64,000 nt of DNA from Atrina japonica (GCA_030159075.1 BROG01001205.1:1-64000), one strand, 5' to 3'; shown: positions 52,501 through 59,420, numbered from the stretch's first letter. Numbers and translations are program-made. The notes: generated by a model not told the origin, from the sequence alone.

Positions 52501-55500
52501 GTATCAAGTGAAGTGACCCCCTATATATAAAGACTCCCTGTCTTATGTGACTGTATCTAAGGTGACCTAACAGTATTTCCTATATATAAACTGTTCTGTA
52601 TCAAGTGACCCCCTATATATAAAGACTCCCTGTCTTATGTGACTGTATCTAAGGTGACCTAACAGTATTTCCTATATATAAACTGGTCTGTATCAAGTGA
52701 CTCCCTATATATAAAGACTCCCTGTCTTATGTGACTGTATCTAAGGTGACCCAACAGTATTTCCTATATATAAACTGGTCTGTATCAAGTGACCCCCTAT
52801 ATATAAAGACTCCCTGCCTTATGTGACTGTATCTAAGGTGACCCAACAGTATTTCCTATATATAAAACTAGTCTGTATCAAGTGACCCCCTATATATAAA
52901 GACTCCCTGTCTTATGTGACTGTATCTAAGGTGACCCAACAGTATTTCCTATATATAAACTGGTCTGTATCAAGTGACCCCCTATATATAAAGACTCCCT
53001 GTCTTATGTGACTGTATCTAAGGTGACCCAACAGTATTTCCTATATATAAACTGGTCTGTATCAAGTGACCCCCTATATATAAAGACTCCCTGTCTTATG
53101 TGACTGTATCTAAGGTGACCCAACAGTATTTCCTATATATAAAACTAGTCTGTATCAAGTGACCCCCTATATATAAAAGACTCCCTGTCTTATGTGACTG
53201 TATCTAAGGTGACCCAACAGTATTTCCTATATATAAACTAGTCTGTATCAAGTGACCCCCTATATATAAAGACTCCCTGTCTTATGTGACTGTATCTAAG
53301 GTGACCCAACAGTATTTCCTATATATAAACTAGTCTGTATCAAGTGACCCCCTATATATAAAGACTCCCTGTCTTATGTGACTGTATCTAAGGTGACCCA
53401 ACAGTATTTCCTATATATAAACTGGTCTGTATCAAGTGACCCCCTATATATAAAGACTCCCTGCCTTATGTGACTGTATCTAAGGTGACCCAACAGTATT
53501 TCCTATATATAAACTGGTCTGTATCAAGTGATTCCCTATATATAAAGACTCCCTGTCTTATGTGACTGTATCTAAGGTGACCCAACAGTATTTCCTATAT
53601 ATAAACTGTTCTGTATCAAGTGACCCCCTATATATAAAGTCTCCCTGTCTTATGTGACTGTATCTAAGGTGACCCAACAGTATTTCCTATATATAAACTG
53701 GTCTGTATCAAGTGACCCCCTATATATAAAGACTCCCTGTCATATGTGACTGTATCTAAGGTGAACCAACAGTATTTCCTATATATAAACTGGTCTGTAT
53801 TAAGTGACTCCCTATATATAAAGACTCCCTGTCATATGTGACTGTATCTAAGGTGAACCAACAGTATTTCCTATATATAAACTGGTCTGTATTAAGTGAC
53901 CCCCTATATATAAAGTCTCCCTGTCTTATGTGACTGTATCTAAGGTGAACCAACAGTATTTCCTATATATAAACTAGTCTGTATCAAGTGACCCCCTATA
54001 TATAAAGTCTCCCTGTCTTATGTGACTGTATCTAAGGTGACCCAACAGTATTTCCTATATATAAACTAGTCTGTATCAAGTGACCCCCTATATATAAAGA
54101 CTCCCTGTCATATGTGACTGTATCTAAGGTGGCCCAACAGTATTTCCTATATATAAACTGGTCTGTATTAAGTGACTCCCTATATATAAAGACTCCCTGT
54201 CATATGTGACTGTATCTAAGGTGGCCCAACAGTATTTCCTATATATAAACTAGTCTGTATCAAGTGACCCCCTATATATAAAGTCTCCCTGTCTTATGTG
54301 ACTGTATCTAAGGTGACCCAACAGTATTTCCTATATATAAACTGGTCTGTATCAAGTGACCCCCTATATATAAAGACTCCCTGCCTTATGTGACTGTATC
54401 TAGGGTGACCCAACAGTATTTCCTATATATAAACTGGTCTGTATCAAGTGACCCCCTATATATAAAGACTCCCTGACTTATGTGACTGTATCTAAGGTGA
54501 CCCAACAGTATTTCCTATATATAAACTGGTCTGTATCAAGTGACCCCCTATATATAAAGACTCCCTGACTTATGTGACTGTATCTAAGGTGACCCAACAG
54601 TATTTCCTATATATAAACTGGTCTGTATCAAGTGACCCCCTATATATAAAGACTCCCTGTCTTATGTGACTGTATCTAAGGTGACCCAACAGTATTTCCT
54701 ATATATAAACTGGTCTGTATCAAGTGACCCCCTATATATAAAGACTCCCTGACTTATGTGACTGTATCTAAGGTGACCCAACAGTATTTCCTATATATAA
54801 ACTAGTCTGTATTAAGTGACTCCCTGTATATAAAAACTCCTTGTCTTATGTGACTGTATTCAAGTTGGCCCAATAGTATTTCCTATATAACTGGTCTGTA
54901 TTAAGTGATTCCCTGTCTTATGTGACTTGTCTGAGTTGGCCAAACAGTATTCTATATATATATTTATATATAAACTGGTCTGTATTAAGTGACTCCATGT
55001 TTTATGTGACCAAAACTGGCAAGTCCTTTTGACAATCACATAAGGCAGTCTCTACTGTAATTCATTCAAACAGAGATATCTACAATCAATATACACATGT
55101 AATACCTTTGGTTTGGTCCTAATGAGGGCAGTTTACATATCCAGTTCCAAAAGTGTTCTCCTTTTCCAAACCATTTTGACTCTTTAACAAAAGAACAGAA
55201 GTAAATATATGAACGCATAAGTATTAAAGTCTGAAGATGAACAGAAGTAAACATATGTACATATAAGTATTAAAGTCTGAAGATGAACAGAAGTAAACAT
55301 ATGTACATATAAGTATTAAAGTCTGTAGATGAACAGAAGTAAACATATGTACATATAAGTATTAAAGTCTGTAGATGAACAGAAGTAAACATATGTACAT
55401 ATAAGTATTAAAGTCTGCAGATGAACAGAAGTAAACATATGTACATATAAGTATTAAAGTCTGTAGATGAACAGAAGTAAACATATGTACACATAAGTAT

Positions 55501-58500
55501 TAAAGTCTGTAGATGAACAGAAGTAAACATATGTACATATAAGTATTAAAGTCTGTAGATGAACAGAAGTAAACATATGTACATATAAGTATTAAAGTCT
55601 GCAGATGAACAGAAGTAAACATATGTACATATAAGTATTAAAGTCTGTAGATGAACAGAAGTAAACATATGTACATATAAGTATTAAAGTCTGCTTAAGA
55701 ACAGAAGTAAACATATGTACATATAAGTATTAAAGTCTGCTTAAGAACAGAAGTAAACATATGTACATATAAGTATTAAAGTCTGCTTAAGAACAGAAGT
55801 AAACATATGTACATATAAGTATTAAAGTCTGTAGATGAACAGAAGTAAACATATGTACATATAAGTATTAAAGTCTGTAGATGAACAGAAGTAAACATAT
55901 GTACATATAAGTATTAAAGTCTGCAGATGAACAGAAGTAAACATATGTACATATAAGTATTAAAGTCTGTAGATGAACAGAAGTAAACATATGTACATAT
56001 AAGTATTAAAGTCTGCTTAAGAACTGAAGTAAACATATGTACATATAAGTATTAAAGTCTGCTTAAGAACAGAAGTAAACATATGTACATATAAGTATTA
56101 AAGTCTGCTTAAGAACAGAAGTAAACATATGTACATATAAGTATTAAAGTCTGTAGATGAACAGAAGTAAACATATGTATATATAAGTATTAAAGTCTGC
56201 TTAAGAACAGAAGTAAACATATGTACATATAAGTATTAAAGTCTGTAGATGAACAGAAGTAAACATATGTACATATAAGTATTAAAGTCTGTAGATGAAC
56301 AGAAGTAAACATATGTACATATAAGTATTAAAGTCTGTAGATGAACAGAAGTAAACATATGTACATATAAGTATTAAAGTCTGTAGATGAACAGAAGTAA
56401 ACATATGTACATATAAGTATTAAAGTCTGTAGATGAACAGAAGTAAACATATGTACATATAAGTATTAAAGTCTGCAGATGAACAGAAGTAAACATATGT
56501 ACATATAAGTATTAAAGTCTGAAGATGAACAGAAGTAAACATATGTACATATAAGTATTAAAATCTGCTTAAGAACAGAAGTAAACATATGTACATATAA
56601 GTATTAAAGTCTGTAGATGAACAGAAGTAAACATATGTACATATAAGTATTAAAGTCTGCTTAAGAACAGAAGTAAACATATGTACATATAAGTATTAAA
56701 GTCTGTAGATGAACATGACCTACAGATACAACAACTTCAACATTATACAGATAATTTGTTGCGACTCACAGGCATCAAATTTCCTCTCTTTTTCCTATTT
56801 TGACATTAAGTATATATTTCTTAGATGTAAATCAAAATGTCAATTTCAGATTTTAATTTCAACTATATTTCTATGCAATATGAATAGGTTATTGGATGAA
56901 TATGTTGATATATTTATGCCTGAGTTCTTGGCCTGGAAAAAGATCGAGCTGCTGCCAAGAAAGAGGGCATAAATATCTCAACATATAAACATTCAATAAC
57001 CATCTAATTACTGGTATATATTCTTATCAATCAAACAATGGTCCTGATTTAAAATATTTTATCTAATTCACAACAAATCACACTATCATCATATTTTTGT
57101 GCAGCATGTCATAGATATAGTGTGTATAACAAAAGAAATCCTGGGGCCCGTTTTACGAAAGGTCCTAAATCCTAACCTTTAGTCCTAACTACCATGGCAA
57201 CTCATCACTGATTGGTCAGTCCCATGACAATTAGGAAAAAATACATTACATTTAGTATAGATTATAGAAACAATCAAAATTATTTGTAGGACAAAATCAT
57301 CTTTTGATTAGGTATGGTGTTATGATGATCATTTTAGTGAGTGCCAATCTGAGGAAGGTAAGTTGTGTGTGTGTGTGTCTGAGCAGCGATTTATATATAG
57401 CTAGTCTGTAAATTTCCCAAATTCATATTTCTAAAATGCATTTTGGATTATCAATTATCATTTACGCGTTCTATTATCATCGACATCTTCCATACATGGT
57501 CTCCGTTTTAGTCTTATCAAAACTTGTGGTAAACATGCAAGTTGGATGTACACGTGTAAAACCAGGGAAGTCCTTCATGTCCCTGGTAAAGCTAAGTGAT
57601 GTCAAATTCATGAAATTTTGCTTCAGAAAAAAGATTAAAATGAGCTATGTATCAAAAAATTGGGGGGTCAGATAAACAAAGTTATTAAAAAAAAAATATT
57701 ATGGAAATGGCATTCACCGTCAGTATTATTGAGAATGTGCTTGAGTTAAAAAATAAAATAAAATGCACAGGGCCCGAAATCACCAAATTTACTCAGCACT
57801 CAAGCTCAAAATTTGAGTACATACTCAAACAATTTTTGAATATTTCTGAAGTTTTCTTTAAATGAGCAAAGATTTTTATCATTATTTACAATTGTATGAT
57901 GTCAATATACAAACATGTTCAGTTACAGAATAAATTTTGTCTATATTTACCTGAAAATCATGAAAAGTTAGTTGAGCTTGAGTACTGACTAAATTTGGTG
58001 ACTTTGGGGCCCAGATCTACTTCTCATCTCACAATATAAAATATATTGGTTTTAATAATTTCATATTTCTGAATTACATTTTTAAGTTCGAATTTTATCT
58101 ATAATTATTTCATGCAACATGTAACACATACGTCTTAGTTTTAGTAGTTTCAAAAGCTGACCTTAACATTTTTAACAACTTGCTCAGCAGGGCAAGTGCT
58201 GTACTGATATTTGCTTGCCGGCCATGAAGATTTGGTTGCCCACAAAGAAAAAAAATGTTTGAGTCAATTTTGTGTTTTATAAATTTATTGTTATTTTAAT
58301 AAATATATGTAACTACTGTGTGTTTAAATTGATCCAAATTATAAAAGTTTTCATTTTTTAAAACAATATCTATCCATTTTAAGTATCTCATTAAAACTTT
58401 TATTCATAACAACTAATTTTCCTTTTATTATTCACCTACATTTAATTAAGATTTTGAACTATTTCTGACTTGAAATGGACCAAATAACGGCCCCAAAAAG

Positions 58501-59420
58501 TGGCAAAAAAATTCCTGAAATCAATTCGCCAAACAGGCAACTTCGTACGTAAAACAATTCGCCCGATCGTAAATTCAGTCGCCTCAAGCTAACGGGCACC
58601 CGTTAATTTCCACCCCTGATATCTGTAATGTAGAAAACTGTGGTGTAAATGACACATATCGCCAGTCATCATTTGGTGCATGGTTGACAGAAAAATTTTA
58701 CCCAACAGAACATTGATTAAAATCTTAAAACATGCAGACCTATTTCTCATCAAACAAAACAAAGATATTTTGCTGTATCTTTGAGTCCCATACATACGGA
58801 CAGGTAATCTGCACACAAGCAGCAATCACCTGAGGGCAAGTTTTACACCTTCACCAGAGGTGTGAAATTGTAAATCTGTTATAGATAACCCGCTCACTTA
58901 ATACCACGAGACCTGGTGCCATACGGTCAAATTTCTTCCCCTTTATGCCTTCCCTACTAATACCGTATTCAACCAAATAAGTGCCCAGGGCACTACAAAA
59001 ACAGGAAAAAAGGTTGGCATTTATTGGGACAGTCAGACAATTAATTGTTTATAAGGCATGGTGGTAAAGTTGATGTAATTATTATCGAGGACACCTATTG
59101 CCATTCTTTTGTTACTGGGGAGCTACAGATTAACTGTTACTTACCATTGTTCTGGTCCACATCTCGTCAATGAGCTACAAAAGATACTTAATCATGTGTA
59201 AAAAAGGTGAACAAATCTAAATTATAGGGGGAGTTATGCTCGCTGGGACAAGGGTGCTCATTGGGTCAAATACAATAAACAAAAACAAAAAATTGATATA
59301 CAATATACTTACGTTTTAGTCCTTTACTAAATATTTCTTCTAAAGTTGTACAAAGCTTATGTAGACATTCATTTTTGTCATTCACAACCTGTTTTCTAGT
59401 TCTCAGCTCCAAAACCAACC
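22514..59420 (-). CDS. RUN-PDZ-PTB adaptor protein gene (19 coding exons traced)
   Basis: Joining 19 exons in order 59313-59420, 55106-55181, 49880-49931, 49498-49605, 45237-45285, 43546-43604, 40623-40658, 38896-38948, 38497-38557, 36963-37034, 36713-36769, 35830-36017, 34442-34487, 30879-30944, 29287-29349, 24850-24932, 23942-24008, 23453-23477, 22514-22548 gives about 434 codons in one frame ending in TGA. Every junction is GT-AG and every phase agrees. The first seven exons form a RUN-like domain (LCTTLEEIFSKGLK, HFWNWICKLPSLG, GRGRLFIRKALVKK, SILGDEIL). The next four form a PDZ-like domain (YVNGFLIVSDVQAGSVAEED, TVGDVLDELYGE). Exon 12 is a charged linker with EEEEDE. The rest is a PTB/PID domain (YEAWYLGYQSL, RVERIEDAV, YTEISACGRRTD, YIAYIAGETTC, FRCHVFEA, AQGFERTHLLL). 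RUN domains usually bind Rab/Arf-family GTPases and PTB domains bind NPxY tails, so a cytoplasmic trafficking adaptor is inferred. The start codon exon was not found. Confidence 0.88.
22998..23274 (+). mobile_element. tRNA-derived SINE, near full length
   Basis: The head AGCCCGCCTGGCTCAGTCGG has an A-box-like TGGCTCAGTCGG (23008-23019). A B-box-like GAGTTCAAATCC follows at 23050-23061. The body includes CCTCACTGCTCAATGGCCG and AAGCCCTTCACCGG, then TATGAGTGAAATATTCTTGA and the AAACAACGATAAACAAACAA tail. This is the arrangement of the abundant bivalve tRNA-headed SINEs. It lies in the last-but-one intron, antisense to the gene. Confidence 0.87.
23453..23477 (-). CDS. Microexon: PTB domain C-terminal helix
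   Basis: 25 bp, phase 0 to 1. Encodes ARLILCTM. Acceptor GTTTTCTTTAAG, donor GTAAGT. Phases fit only this choice. Confidence 0.78.
23942..24008 (-). CDS. Exon: PTB domain
   Basis: 67 bp, phase 2 to 0. Encodes ETTCSIAVDFRCHVFEAKTD then EE; the CHVFEA strand is characteristic of PTB domains. Donor GTAAGT. Confidence 0.88.
24105..24180. repeat. Short tandem repeat, three units of about 26 bp
   Basis: Units read AATGTCAGATTAATACAGG and variants, just beside the exon at 23942-24008. Confidence 0.7.
24850..24932 (-). CDS. Exon: PTB domain
   Basis: 83 bp, phase 0 to 2. Encodes VILHHTYTEISACGRRTDAL then GYIAYIAG; HxYxxISxCxxxTD and the (F)YIA strand are typical PTB signatures. Confidence 0.88.
25436..25680 (-). 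mobile_element. tRNA-headed SINE
   Basis: On the minus strand it begins GGGCCCCCCGTGGCTGAATG followed by GTTAAAGCATTGTG, a tRNA-like head with A box, then CACAGGTTCAAGTCC as B box, and ends near CATAAAAAAATC. It is a different SINE subfamily from 22998-23274 but resembles the fragment at 17797. Confidence 0.75.
25840..28290. repeat. 25-bp minisatellite, about 98 copies
   Basis: Unit GAAACAGTGAGYTAATGCTG then AAGTA. Variants swap GAAAC for CAAAC, GAGC for GAGT, and some have AAAATGAGG. Lies in the intron between exons 29287 and 24932. The phase and 25-bp length prevent long open frames. Confidence 0.97.
28640..29135. repeat. 28-bp minisatellite, about 17 copies
   Basis: Unit GGGCCATAAATGATTCAGCT then GTTTCAGA. 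It is about 150 bp from the exon at 29287 and sits in the same intron as the 25-bp array. Confidence 0.95.
29287..29349 (-). CDS. Exon: PTB domain
   Basis: 63 bp, phase 0 to 0. Encodes PVTIDMKEKDVIVCKAHGDK then E, central strands. Acceptor CTCTATTTCAG; the donor GTTAGA is weaker than the others. Confidence 0.83.
29470..29592 (-). mobile_element. Degenerate SINE fragment
   Basis: Minus strand GGGGCCACTGTGCCAAAGTG then ACTTTAAACCATGAAG resembles the head of the SINE at 25436-25680. Confidence 0.5.
29945..30422. repeat. 53-bp minisatellite, about nine copies
   Basis: Unit AACTTCAATATATACCCTGT, then ACATGTGATGACATGAAATG and TATTACCCTGTTA. Lies in the intron between exons 30879 and 29349. Confidence 0.95.
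30879..30944 (-). CDS. Exon: PTB domain
   Basis: 66 bp, phase 0 to 0. Encodes DGRVERIEDAVAMVLENSKQ then KS, the first helix of a PTB domain. Donor GTAAGT. Confidence 0.86.
31380..32130 (+). repeat. Dispersed bivalve-type repeat with internal tandem units
   Basis: About four units of roughly 150 bp carry AAGGTCAAGGTCACTAGGTC, AAGTCAAGGTACC and GAAATATCAAAGCCC. The element ends in CATTAGCTCTGG and CCGGCGAGCTAATA, which can pair as a hairpin (ATTAGCTC/GAGCTAAT). The open frame at 31517-31795 is a repeat by-product. Confidence 0.75.
32162..32199. mobile_element. Solo end of small TTAA-type element (family A)
   Basis: AAAACACAGCTAATGCCCCT then TTAAA matches one terminus of the elements at 42565 and 45402. 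The other end is not seen. Confidence 0.5.
32399..32492. repeat. Inverted repeat (hairpin)
   Basis: Left arm CCAAACTTTCTGCTCTGATT then TTAAGCAATTTT faces its near-complement on the right, ending AAGAAAGTTTGG. Arms are about 38 nt with a loop of about 15 nt. Confidence 0.75.
32500..34440. other. Part of a long intron, mostly unassigned
   Basis: No exon with fitting phase was found. A CpG-containing patch lies at about 33080-33230. At 34215-34300 is a piece with TATAAAGACCACCTGG and CCTATAAAGACCAG that resembles half a unit of the 92-bp satellite at 51.4-54.9 kb. An (ATC)n run lies at about 34531-34556, just beyond the exon at 34442. Confidence 0.45.
34442..34487 (-). CDS. Exon: PTB domain start
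   Basis: 46 bp, phase 2 to 0. Encodes ALYEAWYLGYQSLHR; the (F/Y)xAxYLG motif is the first strand of PTB/PID domains. Acceptor ACATTTTCCAG, donor GTAAAT. Confidence 0.87.
34498..35829. other. Intron, no feature beyond a short (ATC) run
   Basis: Between exons 35830 and 34487. The minus-strand open frames at 35344-35592 and 35543-35725 lie in the intron and have no supporting splice sites. Confidence 0.45.
35830..36017 (-). CDS. Exon: charged linker
   Basis: 188 bp, phase 0 to 2, the longest exon. Encodes LHDQEGNMFEPILELIKDTD, a Lys-rich piece, and an acidic run LPEEEEDEIPVHSSDG. Acceptor TACTTCAACAG, donor GTATGT. It links the PDZ-like and PTB domains and has no domain I recognise. Confidence 0.85.
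36713..36769 (-). CDS. Exon: end of PDZ-like domain
   Basis: 57 bp, phase 0 to 0. Encodes VHNLLQKYKGLPVHLNVIK, the last helix and strand. Donor GTATGT. The plus-strand open frame at 36423-36755 overlaps it antisense and is a shadow. Confidence 0.85.
36963..37034 (-). CDS. Exon: PDZ-like domain
   Basis: 72 bp, phase 0 to 0. Encodes GKVTVGDVLDELYGESLRGT then KLSF; the VGDVLxELxGxSL pattern is usual for PDZ domains. Donor GTAAGT. Confidence 0.86.
37262..37860. repeat. 54-bp minisatellite, about 11 copies
   Basis: Unit AGAGGGGCATAGCCCTTAAC, then AAAATCTAGGGTTTGATGAC and ATTGTTTACGTTTC. Because 54 is a multiple of three, the minus strand reads as an 18-residue repeat (118 codons, GYAPLKRKQCHQTLDF), but it lies inside an intron between PDZ exons. 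Confidence 0.95.
38497..38557 (-). CDS. Exon: PDZ-like domain
   Basis: 61 bp, phase 2 to 0. Encodes YVNGFLIVSDVQAGSVAEED; the strand then GS(V)A pattern is that of a PDZ core. Acceptor TTTCTGCAG, donor GTAAGG. Confidence 0.85.
38896..38948 (-). CDS. Exon: RUN-PDZ junction
   Basis: 53 bp, phase 0 to 2. Encodes AYRQYEMVPCEDLGLHV. Acceptor TTACTTCTAG, donor GTAAGT. Confidence 0.83.
38995..39222 (-). mobile_element. SINE body and tail, no tRNA head seen
   Basis: The minus strand carries CACTCGGCATATGAAGTG near the left end, GAACCCTCACTGCATTGACG, then CACTTCATCTAAAGCCGGTG and GATGGGATGTAAAACAACAA. These are diverged versions of blocks in the SINE at 22998. Confidence 0.6.
39223..39300 (-). mobile_element. 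Second SINE tail fragment
   Basis: TTTGTTTGTTTGTTTGTTG then TTGTTTAATGTCCCACTTAAG is, on the minus strand, the GGGACATTAAACAACAA tail. It abuts the preceding SINE in the same orientation. Confidence 0.55.
39370..40125. repeat. Dispersed repeat with about 150-bp internal units
   Basis: About three units contain CCTTTAAGATGTGCAGGAGT, TGAGAAGAAATTTTTTGAAG and CAGGGTCATGAATTTTACA. The element ends in CAATAGGTCATCTGAGTGAC then TCAGGTGACCT, an ending I associate with dispersed bivalve repeats. Confidence 0.72.
40623..40658 (-). CDS. Exon: end of RUN-like domain
   Basis: 36 bp, phase 0 to 0. Encodes NACFLDNDWYLP. Acceptor CTCTTTACAG, donor GTAAGT. Confidence 0.82.
40660..42560. other. Intron, mostly unassigned
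   Basis: Between exons 43546 and 40658. A slightly CpG-richer piece is at about 41360-41620. No exon with fitting splice sites was found. Confidence 0.4.
42565..43498. mobile_element. TTAA-type small element (family A), split by an insertion
   Basis: Left end TTTAAAGGGGCATTGACC and right end, on the minus strand, TTTAAAGTGGCATTATCTGT are inverted. The interior to about 42615 and from about 43352 matches the uninterrupted copy at 45402-45670 read in the opposite sense. For example, AGATTGATAAACAATAACAA corresponds to AGATTGATATACAGTAACAA there. The middle is a separate element. Confidence 0.82.
42616..43351. mobile_element. Nested small DNA element (family B)
   Basis: Left end AAGTCCCATTCATGTGGCCA and right end, on the minus strand, AAGCCCTGTTCATGTGACAA form an inverted repeat. 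Subterminal arrays of GTAAATTTAC and GCAAATTTGC palindromes follow on both sides. It sits in the middle of the family A element. The open frame at 43151-43342 is part of these arrays. A C11 run lies near 42811. Confidence 0.78.
43546..43604 (-). CDS. Exon: RUN-like domain
   Basis: 59 bp, phase 1 to 0. Encodes EILQSLLFELTEVQFHLRLH, a C-terminal RUN helix. Acceptor CTTTTTTAG, donor GTATGT. Confidence 0.83.
43840..45035. repeat. 28-bp minisatellite, degenerate, about 42 copies
   Basis: Unit GAGTCACTAAGGTGACCTAA then GTGTTTCT, with many substitutions and some truncated copies. Much more diverged than the other arrays, so probably older. Confidence 0.93.
45237..45285 (-). CDS. Exon: RUN-like domain
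   Basis: 49 bp, phase 0 to 1. Encodes ECYNASNSILGDEILT. Acceptor TATTTTACAG, donor GTAAAG. Confidence 0.83.
45402..45670. mobile_element. TTAA-type small element (family A), complete
   Basis: 269 bp. Ends TTAAAGGGGCACTAGCTGTG and, on the minus strand, TTAAAGGGGCATTAACTATG are inverted repeats of about 24 nt, each starting at TTAA. TTAA duplication is typical of piggyBac-type insertion, although the AGGGGC start is not the classic piggyBac terminus. The open frame 45353-45538 is a shadow. Confidence 0.82.
45700..48590. repeat. 61/60-bp minisatellite, about 47 copies
   Basis: The left part has a 61-bp unit with AGATAATCAACTATTGCCCA, GGAAGTGTTTTCCCAAGATG and TAACAAGGTATAACAGGTCG. The right part (about 47880-48570) has a 60-bp version with CATGATGTG. 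Middle copies are shorter and diverged. The 60-bp part reads open on both strands (47858-48370 plus, 47840-48289 minus) only because the period is a multiple of three. Confidence 0.97.
48646..48738. repeat. Palindromic hairpin element
   Basis: Arms ATTATCATGTTTATCTTACT with CGA and TCGAGTTAGATAAACATGAT with AAT pair over 23 nt with one mismatch. The loop holds a second small hairpin, AGACAC/GTGTCT. It lies at the end of the minisatellite array. Confidence 0.78.
49498..49605 (-). CDS. Exon: RUN-like domain
   Basis: 108 bp, phase 0 to 0. Encodes VCTACGRGRLFIRKALVKKI and then LTVPVQIMAKDRILAL. GRGRxFIRxAL is the most diagnostic RUN motif here. Donor TTA|GTAAGT. Confidence 0.88.
49640..49875. 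repeat. GAGACA/GACAGACA microsatellite
   Basis: Irregular GAGA, GACA and GAGACA units fill almost the entire 274-bp intron between exons 49880 and 49605. The gene-strand sequence is CT/GT rich and starts a few bases after the donor GTAATC. Confidence 0.93.
49880..49931 (-). CDS. Exon: RUN-like domain
   Basis: 52 bp, phase 2 to 0. Encodes CNPVLSMAIDDVKNSKK. Acceptor TATTTCAG; donor GTAATC. Followed by a short intron of 274 bp made mostly of CT/GT-rich microsatellite. Confidence 0.83.
50275..50860. repeat. 32-bp minisatellite, about 18 copies
   Basis: Unit CAATCTTTCTATTCATCCAT then GTTTCCATCTCC. Two plus-strand frames are open over about 170-200 codons because the unit has no stop in any phase there, but nothing indicates a gene. 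Confidence 0.95.
51392..54900. repeat. 92-bp satellite, about 38 copies
   Basis: Unit CAAGTGACCCCCTATATATA, AAGACTCCCTGTCTTATGTG, ACTGTATCTAAGGTGACCCA, ACAGTATTTCCTATATATAA and ACTGGTCTGTAT. Each unit has two halves of about 46 bp, each with a CTATATATAAA box. Early copies (51585-51900) carry a CCCTGTATATAAAAACTCC subtype in consecutive units. Copies differ from one another by only a few bases. Confidence 0.97.
55106..55181 (-). CDS. Exon: RUN-like domain
   Basis: 76 bp, phase 1 to 2. Encodes SKWFGKGEHFWNWICKLPSL then GPNQ. The HFWNWICKL block matches the aromatic helix usual in RUN domains. Its acceptor directly abuts the 46-bp minisatellite. Confidence 0.85.
55190..56715. repeat. 46-bp minisatellite, about 33 copies
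   Basis: Unit AGATGAACAGAAGTAAACAT, ATGTACATATAAGTATTAAA and GTCTGT. Three unit starts alternate: TAGATG, CAGATG and CTTAAG. On the gene strand each unit contains TTTACTTCTGTTCATCTACA then G, which looks like a 3' splice site. The array begins next to the acceptor of exon 55106-55181. Confidence 0.97.
56886..57002. mobile_element. Foldback element
   Basis: Left arm GGTTATTGGATGAATATGTT, then GATATATTTATGCC and TTCTTGGCC, pairs with the right arm CCAAGAAAGAGGGCATAAAT then ATCTCAACATATAAACATTC and AATAACC. Arms are about 50 nt with a few mismatches; the loop is about 18 nt. Confidence 0.78.
57768..58014. mobile_element. Small inverted-repeat element, about 247 bp
   Basis: Left CAGGGCCCGAAATCACCAAA, then TTTACTCAGCACTCAAGCTC, is inverted at the right end as CTGGGCCCCAAAGTCACCAA. 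The CAGGGCCC end recalls hAT-type termini, but I see no 8-bp target duplication. Confidence 0.72.
59145..59174 (-). other. Exon-like 30-bp segment with strong splice sites
   Basis: Minus strand TATCTTTTGTAG, then 30 bases, then GTAAGT. If spliced between the exons at 59313 and 55181, the incoming phase gives Pro-His-stop (TGA). It is therefore not part of the main reading frame; it could be a poison exon, an alternative first exon, or chance. Confidence 0.3.
59313..59420 (-). CDS. Exon: RUN-like domain start
   Basis: 108 bp, enters in phase 1 after CTTATCTTTTAG and leaves in phase 1 at C|GTAAGT. Encodes LVLELRTRKQVV to LCTTLEEIFSKGLK; the LCxxLExIFxxGLK signature is the RUN helix-1/2 pattern. 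Upstream in the same frame is an ATG inside the polypyrimidine region (MIFQTYLLG), which I do not favour as the start. Confidence 0.85.

Larger units (their letters stand above)
56716..59144. other. Intron with several small elements
   Basis: Contains a foldback at 56886-57002, a dispersed repeat fragment beginning GGGGCCCGTTTTACGAAAGG at about 57143, an inverted-repeat element at 57768-58014, and a dispersed-element end CGGGCACCCGTTAATTTCCA then CCCCTGATA at 58590-58622. No exon is supported. Confidence 0.5.
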
